From: Bacillota bacterium | GTDB lineage: Bacteria; Bacillota; GCA-003054495; Carboxydocellales; JAJZTU01 | NCBI GenBank assembly: GCA_021848765.1 | Contig: JAJZTU010000064.1 | Location: 1 to 13,346 of the forward strand | Length of the DNA: 13,346 bases | Reading direction: 5' to 3' | Shown: piece by piece, positions 6,901 through 13,346 of the stretch | Numbering within the stretch: the stretch's first letter is position 1 | How the letters are laid out: every line of letters starts with the position of its first letter | The notes under the pieces: generated by a model | What the model saw: the letters and a program-made list of their open reading frames with translations, nothing else | Database searches by the model: none | What the model was told of the DNA's origin: nothing | Made by a program: the position numbers and the translations under genes

Positions 6901-9900
6901 ATGCAGCCTATACGGTTAGCCAGGATTATGTGCAAAAGGTTGAACAGTTAACTGAGCAGGAACGGTTGGAGCTACGCAGGTTAGCGAGAAAAACCTGGGC
7001 CTATTTCGAAGATTTGGTGACAGCTGAAGATAATTACCTGCCGCCGGATAATTATCAGGTTGACCCGCCAAATGGGGCAGCCCACCGCACATCCCCCACC
7101 AATATCGGGTTGTTGTTGGTATCCACCCTGGCGGCCCGTGATTTTGGCTATCTTGGTACCGCTGAAATGGTAGAAAGGCTCAATGCTACTTTGTCAACCG
7201 TGGAAAAAATGGAGAAATGGGAAGGCCATCTTTATAACTGGTATGATACAGTAAGCCTTCAGGTTTTAAGACCCAGGTATGTATCTACCGTTGACAGCGG
7301 TAATTTAGTCGGCTATCTGATGACTGTGGAAAAAGGCTTAGCGGAGTACCTTAATAAGCCCCTGAGCGACCTGAGTTTGGCCGAAGGGTTATTGGATACT
7401 GTCAGGATTTTTAATGAGGAACTTAAACAAGGGCTTAATGACGGGCAACCGGCTGTTGATTCTCTGGCGCTGGAGAAATATCTGGCCGGAGGGGAATATC
7501 ATGCCGGGAACTGGTTGGAAGTATTGGACAGCATGCTGGCTGAGTTGTCCAAAGACAAACAACAAGCAAGGGTTCAAGCTTCCCCGTGGGGAAGGAAGAT
7601 CCTGGCTATGGTTAATTCTTTTAAAAAAGAAGCTGCCGTTTCCATTGAAGATATCTTTGCTCAAGGCCGGGATTTATTAACAAGGACCCGGTTATTGATT
7701 GAAAACACTAAATTTATTCCCTTATTTGACCCCAAAAGACAGCTTTTCTCCATCGGATACAACGTGGAAGAAGGGAAGTTAACCAGAGCTTACTATGACT
7801 TACTGGCCTCCGAGGCCAGGTTGGCAAGCTATATAGCCGTTGCCCGGGGGGAAATTGACAAGAAACACTGGTTCAGGTTAGGCCGGAAACTTACCCGGGT
7901 AGATGGCTGTAAAGGCCTGGTTTCCTGGGCAGGTACCATGTTCGAATATTTCATGCCCCTGCTGGTGATGAGGAATTTTGAAAATTCCCTGCTGGATGCA
8001 ACTTATTCCTTTGTAGTTAAGGCGCAAAAAAAGTACGGACAGAAGCGGAAAATTCCCTGGGGAGTTTCGGAATCGGCTTACTATGCCTTTGATATGGCCT
8101 TAAATTACCAGTATAAGGCTTTTGGTGTACCGGAGCTTGGTTTTAAAAGGGGGCTGGGCAACGAACTGGTGGTAGCCCCTTATGCCACTGTGCTGGCCTT
8201 GACTACCGACCCTAAAGGAGTTGCCGGAAATATAGCCAGGTTAAAAGCAGCAGGCATGGATGGGGATTACGGCCTTTACGAGTCCATAGACTATACTCCG
8301 GCCAGGGCAGTTCTTAACTGTCATAATTTAATTATTAAAAATTTTATGGTCCATCACCAGGGTATGATCATGTTAGCATTAAATAATTACTTTAATGCTA
8401 ACATTATGCAAAGGCGTTTCCATGCTAACCCGGAGATCAGGTCAGCCGAGGTACTTCTGCAGGAGAGAATGCCCTTTAAGGTTGGTATCGTTAAAGAACA
8501 CCAGGAAGAATATCCACCCCTGAAAAGAAAAGTTGAGGATGGACCGGAAGTTATCAGAAAATACGGGATTCCCCGTTCGGAATTACCCAATGTCCATCTG
8601 CTTTCTAATGGCAGCTACTCTGTTATGGTTACTGACGGGGGGGCAGGTTACAGTAAAAATAACGACATGGCAGTTGCCAGGTGGAGGGAAAGCCGACCGG
8701 GTAAGAGCCCGGGATTCTTTATCTATGTCCAGAACATCAACTCTAACAATGTCTGGTCTGCGACTTATGAACCCTATAACCTTGAACTTGAAGAATACAG
8801 AGTGGTTTTTTCACCGGATAAGGCGGAATTTGTCCGAAAAGACGGTAATATCGAGACCCATACCCAAATTGCAGTTTCACCGGAAGACAATGCCGAGGTC
8901 AGAAAAATAACATTAACCAATAACAGCCGGCATTCCAGGGTTTTGGAGGTGACCAGCTATTTAGAAGCGGTATTGACCCATCCTGATGCCGACTTGGCCC
9001 ACCCGGCCTTTAGCAACCTTTTTGTAACAACGGAATTTGTCCCTGAATATGATTGCCTGTTGGCCGTAAGGCGGCCCAGGAGTGCGGGGCAAAAACCGGT
9101 ATGGGCTGTGCATACCGTTACTGTTGAAGGAGAGGTTATCGGTGATCTGCAGTATGAGACAGACCGGGCCAAATTTATCGGCAGAAACCGGGGCTTGGCC
9201 AACCCGCTGGCCATGGATGTCGACCAACCTTTGTCCAATTCCGCAGGGGCCGTCCTTGACCCTGTAATGAGTTTAAGGAGAAGGGTTAAGCTGGAGCCGG
9301 GGCACTCGGCAATAATTGCTTATACCCTGGCAGCAGCCGATAACCGGCAAAATGCCCTGATATTAGCGGATAAATACCGGGATCCCAAAGTAATCGAGCG
9401 GGCTTTTGAATTTGCCTGGAACCGCAGCCGGATTGAAGCAGGTTATTTGGATATTCAAGCCGGGGAGATGGAACTATACCTGAACATGGTCCCTTCCATT
9501 ATTTACCCCGGACCGGTCAGGCGCAGGTACGAGGGAATAATTGCCAGGAACAAAAAGGGACAGCCTGGTTTGTGGCCCTCTGGAATTTCCGGGGACATTC
9601 CCATAGTACTGGTGCATGTTACCAATAAAGAACAAATGGAAATGGTCTGTAAGCTCCTTAAGGCCCATGAATTTTGGCGGATGAAAGGGTTGAAGGTTGA
9701 CCTGGTCTTCCTGGCTGAGGATGAAAGCGGTTATGTCCAGCCGCTGCAGGATGGTATCAGAGCAGCCATTTTTGCCAGCCATGCCCGGGATATGGTTAAC
9801 AGGACGGGCGGGGTTTATCTGTTGAATGCGAATTTAATGACGGAAGAAGAAAAGATCCTAATGTACGCTGCAGCCAGGATTATCCTCAAAGGTGACGCCG

Positions 9901-12521
9901 GACCTGTTGAAGAGCAGTTGGTATGGGAGCAGACAAAAGAAACTGTTCCTGGTTTAAGCACAGTTAATGTCGCCGGAGGGAAAACCGGTAAACAAGTCGC
10001 CGGAGGGGAAACCGGCAAGGAAGTCAACAGAGGCGAAACTCATGAAGAAGCAGATCAACAGGCAGCAGGCAAGGAAATTGAGGTTCCTGCAAGCTCCCAA
10101 ATTAATTTTTCCCAACTGCTGTTCTATAACGGAACCGGGGGCTTTAGCCAGGATGGCAGGGAATACCTTCTCCATTTAAGGGAAGGGCAGCACACTCCGG
10201 CTCCCTGGATTAACGTTATTGCCAATACCGGGTTTGGCTTTAATATCACTGAGGTTGGATCAGGGTATACCTGGGCGGAAAACAGCCGGGAAAATAAGCT
10301 GACCCCTTGGTATAACGACCCTGTAACAGATTTACCGGGGGAGGTTTTATACCTTAGAGACGAACAAACAGGAGATTACTGGAGCATAACTCCCATGCCT
10401 GTCCGGGAAAAGGAGGACTACATAATCCGGCATGGAAAAGGGTATTCTTCCTTTGAACATACCAGTCATGGTATTGAGCAGCAGTTAACAGAGTTTGTGG
10501 CCCTGGAAGACCCGGTAAAGATTTATCTTATCAGGTTAAAGAACCTGTCCCGGGTTCCCAGGGAAATAGCGGTAACTTATTATATGCGTCCTGTACTGGG
10601 AGTCAATGAGCAGGTTAATGCCCAGTACATAACTACCCGGAGTTACGGTGAACAAGGAGTGCTGTTAATTTCCAATTCCTATAACTCTGACTTCCCGGGC
10701 AGAATTGCCTTTGTTGATACGTCGGAAGCCACTCGGACTTTTTCCGGGGATGGAAATGAATTCCTGGGGATTAACGGCGATTTGGAGCGTCCGGCTGCTC
10801 TGGAAAGGGAAAGGCTTTCCGGTACAGTGGGAGCAGGTTTGGCGCCCTGCGGGGCTATACAGGTGAAGCTGTCTTTAGAACCGGAGGAATCCAAAGAGAT
10901 TGTCTTCCTCCTCGGCCAGGGCCGGGATTTATCTGAAGTATTGTCCATTAGGGATAAGTACACCAAGGTGACTGCAGCCCGGGAGGAATTGGCCAGAGTG
11001 AAGGCTTTCTGGACTGAAAAACTGGAAGTTATCCAGGTGTCCACTCCTGACCGGTCAATGGATATCCTCTTAAACAGTTGGCTCCAGTATCAGGTTATTT
11101 CCTGCCGTTTATGGTCCAGGGCCGCCTTTTACCAGTCGGGGGGAGCCTACGGCTTCAGGGACCAGCTGCAGGACGTAATGGCAGTAGCTTATACCTGGCC
11201 TGAGCTGACCAGAAAACAAATCCTGCTCCATGCAGCCCACCAGTTTGTGGAGGGTGATGTCCAGCACTGGTGGCATCCGGGGTCTGGGGTAGATAAAGGA
11301 ATCCGGACCAGGTATTCTGATGATTTCTTATGGCTGCCCTATGTAACAGCCGACTATGTCCAGTGTACCGGCGACTGGTCTGTTCTGGATGAAGTAATCA
11401 ACTTCTTAGAGGATGACCCTTTACCGGCTGATGAGGATGAAAGGTATAACATCCCCAGGATTTCTCAGGAAAAAGATACCATTTACAATCACTGTATCCG
11501 GGCTATTGAGAATGCCTTGAAATTTGGCCTCCACGGACTTCCCCTGATGGGCTCAGGTGACTGGAACGACGGTATGAATACCGTGGGGAATAAAGGTAAA
11601 GGGGAAAGTGTCTGGTTAGGCTGGTTTCTTTATACAGTCCTGCAAAGGTTTATTCCGGTATGCACAAGCCGTAACGACCAACAAAGAGCAGAACAATTTT
11701 CTTTAATAGCTGCCGAACTTGCCGGTGCTATCGAAAAGAATGCCTGGGATGGCAGCTGGTACCGGAGGGCATATTTTGATGACGGTACCCCCTTAGGTTC
11801 AGCAGCGAACAGTGAATGTAAAATTGATGCCATTGCCCAATCCTGGTCTGTCATTTCCGGAATAGGCAAACCCCGCCGGGCAGAAGAAGCTATGCAGGCT
11901 GTGGAAAACTACCTTGTTGACCGGGAAGCCGGAATTATTAAACTGCTCACTCCCCCCTTTGGTGATGGGCAGCTCCAACCCGGTTATATCAAAGGCTATG
12001 TTCCGGGAGTCAGAGAAAACGGGGGCCAATATACCCATGCCGCCGTATGGACAATTTTGGCCTTTGCCAAACTGGGAATGGGAGATAAGGTCTGGGAGCT
12101 GTTCCATTTAATTAACCCGATAAACCATGCCCGTACCCCGATGGAGGCGATACGGTATAAAGTGGAACCTTATGTACTTGCTGCTGACGTTTATGCGGTA
12201 CATCCCAATACCGGTCGTGGAGGATGGTCCTGGTACACAGGTGCGGCAGGATGGATGTACAGGGTAGGGATTGAGCATGTCCTGGGGATAAAAAAAGTTG
12301 GCACAAGCCTCCATTTTGACCCGTGTATTCCTAAAGACTGGCCGGGGTTTGAAGTTCGATACAGGCTGCCCAAAACTTTATACCGGATTCACGTTCAAAA
12401 TCCCGAAAGGGTCAATAAAGGTGTGAAAAAGGTAATTATTAATGGCAAGGAGGTTCCCGAAGGATATGTTTCTCTTGTGGATGACGGAAGGGAGTATAGA
12501 GTAGAAGTAGTTATGGGTTAA
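3984..12521 (+). CDS. ndvB: Cyclic beta-1,2-glucan synthase (NdvB/ChvB type; GT84, GH189-like and GH94 domains)
   Basis: Membrane enzyme of 2845 residues, the usual size for the family, that polymerises glucose from UDP-glucose into beta-1,2-glucan, closes the ring, and trims chain length by phosphorolysis. Seen, counted from ATG 3984: a helical N-terminal part (1-380); membrane segments near 397-419 and 425-448; a GT84 domain (about 480-800) with Asp518, DAD at 616-618, Asp730 in HDLLEG and RLHRW at 761-765; further membrane segments near 808-852, 869-895 and 935-978; a glucoamylase-like cyclisation domain (about 1000-1495; conserved Glu candidates 1321, 1363 and 1433); a first GH94-type beta-sandwich (about 1530-1900); a repeat-bearing linker (1996-2038); a second beta-sandwich (about 2050-2330); and a GH94 (alpha/alpha)6 barrel with RDQLQD (2392-2397), GDWND (2525-2529) and YTGAAGW near 2751-2757. 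All catalytic modules look intact, with no frameshift. TTG at 3978 is the only other nearby start, but it abuts the ribosome binding site. It appears to be transcribed alone. Confidence 0.95.
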   Translation: MNNSLLGPEDIEKHAVEIAKGHIVGGKTRFPGWLVTRLSSSYKNILEVYKTINRETGGGLPLSPTDEWLLDNFYIIEEQVKDIKQNLFKKYCFQLPLLKNGQMKNYPRVYALALELVTHTDGSIDEKTLVNFTRAYQSRQPLAMGELWVMSAMLRIALIEKISHICHQLNTHYQQRHEAEHLADLIISAADKGDNEVQSILNEQMVNKAGVSPAFLEFLVQKLRKQGNKTAALIGYIDGQRAEQETSLEELINLEHQMQAARQVAMGNSITGLRMIAAIDWSEIFESLSQVEEILRRDPAGYYNQMDFESRDHYRHVIEKISSFFDISEINVAELALECAREATEYTNRDPISKTNRDPLRHVGYYLIDSGRKTLEKRIGVKSGGITAIFGFLKGYPYTVYFGCIAFITLAVTALFLRYAVNQGVLSPFLLFLIGLVLLIPVSDLAINTVNFAVSHIYAPTVLPKLELKEGISGENSAMVIIPTLLPNEKRVKELLEKLEIYYLANKEDNLYFALVGDFKDADSPEMADDPQIIDIALKGINDLNRRYSKAKTIFYYFHRERRYNPAQNQWMGWERKRGAIIELNDLLRGSENTGYKTLSSEISLIPAVKYIITLDADTNLPMGAAKKLIGTMDHPLNQPVIDWDRRIVVKGHGILQPRIGVSIDSANKTLFTRIFAGQGGIDPYTTAISDVYQDLFNEGIFTGKGIYELDTFQSLLKDTIPENSVLSHDLLEGSYLRAGLVTDIELIDGYPARYNSFSMRLHRWVRGDWQLTPWLAAMTKDRQGQWRKNPLNALSKWKIIDNLRRSLLNPALFSLIALGFAVLPGSSMVWLGLALVVIAFPAITYLAGGILAKRYPLMEGTRAQTVIAGVRASLYQAGLQFCFIAYQAYLMVDAIVRTLGRVLVTRKNLLEWIPAADLEALLKNDLPTFYKKMLVSPLLGLLVLGLAILRPNNGLELAMAAVVFGLWTGAPYAAYTVSQDYVQKVEQLTEQERLELRRLARKTWAYFEDLVTAEDNYLPPDNYQVDPPNGAAHRTSPTNIGLLLVSTLAARDFGYLGTAEMVERLNATLSTVEKMEKWEGHLYNWYDTVSLQVLRPRYVSTVDSGNLVGYLMTVEKGLAEYLNKPLSDLSLAEGLLDTVRIFNEELKQGLNDGQPAVDSLALEKYLAGGEYHAGNWLEVLDSMLAELSKDKQQARVQASPWGRKILAMVNSFKKEAAVSIEDIFAQGRDLLTRTRLLIENTKFIPLFDPKRQLFSIGYNVEEGKLTRAYYDLLASEARLASYIAVARGEIDKKHWFRLGRKLTRVDGCKGLVSWAGTMFEYFMPLLVMRNFENSLLDATYSFVVKAQKKYGQKRKIPWGVSESAYYAFDMALNYQYKAFGVPELGFKRGLGNELVVAPYATVLALTTDPKGVAGNIARLKAAGMDGDYGLYESIDYTPARAVLNCHNLIIKNFMVHHQGMIMLALNNYFNANIMQRRFHANPEIRSAEVLLQERMPFKVGIVKEHQEEYPPLKRKVEDGPEVIRKYGIPRSELPNVHLLSNGSYSVMVTDGGAGYSKNNDMAVARWRESRPGKSPGFFIYVQNINSNNVWSATYEPYNLELEEYRVVFSPDKAEFVRKDGNIETHTQIAVSPEDNAEVRKITLTNNSRHSRVLEVTSYLEAVLTHPDADLAHPAFSNLFVTTEFVPEYDCLLAVRRPRSAGQKPVWAVHTVTVEGEVIGDLQYETDRAKFIGRNRGLANPLAMDVDQPLSNSAGAVLDPVMSLRRRVKLEPGHSAIIAYTLAAADNRQNALILADKYRDPKVIERAFEFAWNRSRIEAGYLDIQAGEMELYLNMVPSIIYPGPVRRRYEGIIARNKKGQPGLWPSGISGDIPIVLVHVTNKEQMEMVCKLLKAHEFWRMKGLKVDLVFLAEDESGYVQPLQDGIRAAIFASHARDMVNRTGGVYLLNANLMTEEEKILMYAAARIILKGDAGPVEEQLVWEQTKETVPGLSTVNVAGGKTGKQVAGGETGKEVNRGETHEEADQQAAGKEIEVPASSQINFSQLLFYNGTGGFSQDGREYLLHLREGQHTPAPWINVIANTGFGFNITEVGSGYTWAENSRENKLTPWYNDPVTDLPGEVLYLRDEQTGDYWSITPMPVREKEDYIIRHGKGYSSFEHTSHGIEQQLTEFVALEDPVKIYLIRLKNLSRVPREIAVTYYMRPVLGVNEQVNAQYITTRSYGEQGVLLISNSYNSDFPGRIAFVDTSEATRTFSGDGNEFLGINGDLERPAALERERLSGTVGAGLAPCGAIQVKLSLEPEESKEIVFLLGQGRDLSEVLSIRDKYTKVTAAREELARVKAFWTEKLEVIQVSTPDRSMDILLNSWLQYQVISCRLWSRAAFYQSGGAYGFRDQLQDVMAVAYTWPELTRKQILLHAAHQFVEGDVQHWWHPGSGVDKGIRTRYSDDFLWLPYVTADYVQCTGDWSVLDEVINFLEDDPLPADEDERYNIPRISQEKDTIYNHCIRAIENALKFGLHGLPLMGSGDWNDGMNTVGNKGKGESVWLGWFLYTVLQRFIPVCTSRNDQQRAEQFSLIAAELAGAIEKNAWDGSWYRRAYFDDGTPLGSAANSECKIDAIAQSWSVISGIGKPRRAEEAMQAVENYLVDREAGIIKLLTPPFGDGQLQPGYIKGYVPGVRENGGQYTHAAVWTILAFAKLGMGDKVWELFHLINPINHARTPMEAIRYKVEPYVLAADVYAVHPNTGRGGWSWYTGAAGWMYRVGIEHVLGIKKVGTSLHFDPCIPKDWPGFEVRYRLPKTLYRIHVQNPERVNKGVKKVIINGKEVPEGYVSLVDDGREYRVEVVMG
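5022..5069 (+). repeat. 24-bp tandem duplication inside the glucan synthase gene
   Basis: ACTAACCGGGATCCG (5022-5036) recurs as ACTAACCGGGACCCG (5046-5060), so two 24-bp units encode TNRDPISK and TNRDPLRH (residues 347-362). The second unit leads into the family segment HVGYYLID, so one copy looks like an in-frame insertion of eight residues just before the first membrane segment. The reading frame is kept. Confidence 0.65.
8370..8404. repeat. Perfect 14-bp inverted repeat inside the glucan synthase gene
   Basis: ATGTTAGCATTAAA (8370-8383) and TTTAATGCTAACAT (8391-8404) are exact reverse complements around the 7-nt loop TAATTAC. It encodes MLALNNYFNANI (residues 1463-1474) at the end of the cyclisation domain. 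No T tract follows, so it is not a terminator, but the mRNA could fold into a stable AU-rich hairpin here. Confidence 0.75.
9969..10049 (+). repeat. 27-bp x 3 in-frame tandem repeat in the glucan synthase linker
   Basis: Three units, 9969-9995, 9996-10022 and 10023-10049, encode VAGGKTGKQ, VAGGETGKE and VNRGETHEE. The first two differ at few bases; the third has diverged. They lie in a charged Gly/Lys/Glu-rich linker between the first GH94-type beta-sandwich region and the second. The unit is a multiple of three, so copy-number change would keep the frame and alter only linker length. Confidence 0.8.
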
Positions 12522-12540
12522 AGGTGAAGTGAAAATATGA

Positions 12541-12571
12541 AACCTCAGGCTTCGGGGGCCTGAGGTTTTTT
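12541..12571 (+). terminator. Strong Rho-independent terminator after the glucan synthase
   Basis: AACCTCAGGC (12541-12550) pairs perfectly with GCCTGAGGTT (12558-12567) around the loop TTCGGGG. A run of six T (12566-12571) overlaps the end of the stem. It starts 19 bp after the stop codon, so it ends the glucan synthase transcript before the deoR promoter. Confidence 0.93.
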
Positions 12572-12581
12572 CGTATGTTTT

Positions 12582-12605
12582 GCCGAATTCTAAAAATTAT
12601 TCGGC
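12582..12605. repeat. Short inverted repeat between terminator and deoR promoter
   Basis: GCCGAAT (12582-12588) and ATTCGGC (12599-12605) are exact complements with an AT-rich 10-nt spacer. It lies about 50 bp upstream of the -35 box of the next promoter. It could be a protein-binding site or chance; nothing else in the sequence supports a role. Confidence 0.35.
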
Positions 12606-12656
12606 CAATAAATCGGCTACGACTTTAACGGGGTCCTGTGACGGAAGCCTCCGGGG

Positions 12657-12684
12657 TTGACAAAGGAGAGGAGTATGGTATAAT
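12657..12684 (+). promoter_or_regulatory. Consensus sigma-A promoter for the deoR-family gene
   Basis: TTGACA (12657-12662) and TATAAT (12679-12684) both match the consensus perfectly, with a 16-bp spacer and an extended -10 TGG directly before TATAAT. Transcription should start near 12691, leaving a leader of roughly 90 nt before the TTG start codon. A promoter this strong ahead of a repressor gene suggests that repression sets the output. The 9-mer AAGCAAAAA at 12692-12700 and 12734-12742, 42 bp apart, is a weak operator candidate. Confidence 0.88.
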
Positions 12685-12778
12685 CATAATTAAGCAAAAA
12701 CAATCAGAAACGAGCAGCAAGTGCGTGGCAAAAAAGCAAAAATGCTCAGGAGATGAAACTGCCATGGAGGTGCGAGTA

Positions 12779-13346
12779 TTGTTTGGTGAAGAGCGGAAAT
12801 TAAAAATCTTAGAGTATGTCCAAGAACATTCCCGGGCTTCTGTTCAGGAACTCAGCGAGTACCTTCAGGTTTCTGAGTCAACTATTCGCCGGGATTTGAA
12901 AGAATTGGAAGAAGCAAAGTTACTGAACAGGACCCATGGCGGAGCTATATCCCTGCAGGGAGTGAACTTCGAGCCTACCTACCGGGAGAAGGAGGACAAG
13001 TTCAGGCGGGAAAAAGAAGCTATCGCCCGGAAAGCGGCGGAACTTATTGGAGAAGACGATACCATACTGTTGGATTCCGGAACCACCACCTTTCATCTGG
13101 CCCAGGAGCTGAAGTCCTTTTCCAAGTTGAAAGTGGTGACCAATTCCCTGATTCTTGCTCAGGAACTTCAGGTTGCTCCAGGGATTGATGTACTTATTAC
13201 CGGAGGAAGCTTGCGGCAGGAAACCCTAGCCTTAGTAGGTCCTCTGGCTGAACAAGCGCTGGACAAGGTGAGGGTGGATAAAGTTTTTATAGCAACTAAC
13301 GGGTTAGATTTGGCAGATGGCCTGACAACTCCTAATCTTGTGGAAC
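12779..13346 (+). CDS. DeoR-family transcriptional regulator (3' truncated by window)
   Basis: The first 189 residues of a family usually about 250 long. DeoR proteins repress sugar or sugar-phosphate operons and release DNA on binding a phosphorylated sugar. Seen: N-terminal EERKLKILEYV, helix-turn-helix SVQELSEYLQVSESTIRRDL (21-40), the typical THGGA (52-56), and the sugar-binding domain with DSGTTT (99-104), TNSL (121-124) and ATNGLD (172-177). The TTG at 12779 is preferred: GGAGGTG (12766-12772) lies 6 nt upstream and the protein then begins MFGEER, the normal family start. ATG 12764 is in frame but overlaps that ribosome binding site. Such genes often head fructose (1-phosphofructokinase/PTS) or similar operons; that is an inference, as the next gene is outside the window. 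Confidence 0.92.
   Translation, partial: MFGEERKLKILEYVQEHSRASVQELSEYLQVSESTIRRDLKELEEAKLLNRTHGGAISLQGVNFEPTYREKEDKFRREKEAIARKAAELIGEDDTILLDSGTTTFHLAQELKSFSKLKVVTNSLILAQELQVAPGIDVLITGGSLRQETLALVGPLAEQALDKVRVDKVFIATNGLDLADGLTTPNLVE

Noticed and set aside
8533..8910. 125-codon open frame on the plus strand within the glucan synthase
   Set aside because: It overlaps an intact, motif-rich coding frame and its translation shows no family features; other overlapping frames across 3984-12521 were rejected for the same reason.
10679..11044. 121-codon open frame on the minus strand within the glucan synthase
   Set aside because: Serine-rich shadow of the GH94 region with no promoter or ribosome binding site that stands out.
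12753..12803. 16-codon upstream open frame overlapping the deoR start
   Set aside because: AGGAG directly abuts its ATG with no spacing, and the peptide is not recognisable; the DeoR frame from TTG 12779 explains the region.
1..13346. Defence island, toxin-antitoxin, prophage, transposon, CRISPR or RNA gene
   Set aside because: All long stretches are explained by metabolic or regulatory genes; no transposase, integrase, CRISPR-type repeats or tRNA-like cloverleaf was seen.

Overview
The window looks like chromosomal DNA of a low-to-moderate GC Clostridia-type Firmicute. This placement is an inference from G-rich Shine-Dalgarno sites, sigma-A style promoters, TTG initiation and protein style; no rRNA or other marker is present. 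All recognised genes are on the + strand. I see no mobile element, CRISPR array, tRNA or defence system.

Region 1 (1-1933) is the tail of a catabolic operon. It holds the C-terminal part of one short-chain dehydrogenase/reductase (SDR), a complete second SDR that resembles 2-hydroxycyclohexanecarboxyl-CoA dehydrogenases (BadH type), and a complete enoyl-CoA hydratase with both catalytic glutamates. Together they fit CoA-thioester oxidation, perhaps of an alicyclic or aromatic-derived acid. The spacer between the second SDR and the hydratase is a degenerate 13-bp tandem repeat that starts on the SDR stop codon and ends in the hydratase ribosome binding site.

Region 2 (1934-3983) begins with a 332-bp gap holding a near-perfect 15-bp inverted repeat. 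A TetR-family regulator and an alpha/beta hydrolase of the hormone-sensitive-lipase type follow, probably as a two-gene unit in which the regulator controls the esterase. A modest terminator overlaps the esterase stop codon.

Region 3 (3984-12571) is one 8.5-kb gene for a cyclic beta-1,2-glucan synthase of NdvB/ChvB type, closed by a strong intrinsic terminator. It has a membrane-embedded GT84 glycosyltransferase, a middle glucoamylase-like (GH189-type) cyclisation domain and a C-terminal GH94 phosphorylase-like part. Inside it are a 27-bp x 3 in-frame tandem repeat in an interdomain linker, a 24-bp duplication in the N-terminal part, and a perfect 14-bp inverted repeat.

Region 4 (12572-13346) has a textbook sigma-A promoter with consensus -35, consensus -10 and an extended -10 TG. 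It drives a DeoR-family sugar regulator that starts at TTG and runs off the window; its operon lies outside.

The window is mostly recognisable metabolism. The least-explained signals are the 13-bp repeat spacer, the intragenic palindrome and repeats of the glucan synthase gene, and the inverted repeat before tetR.
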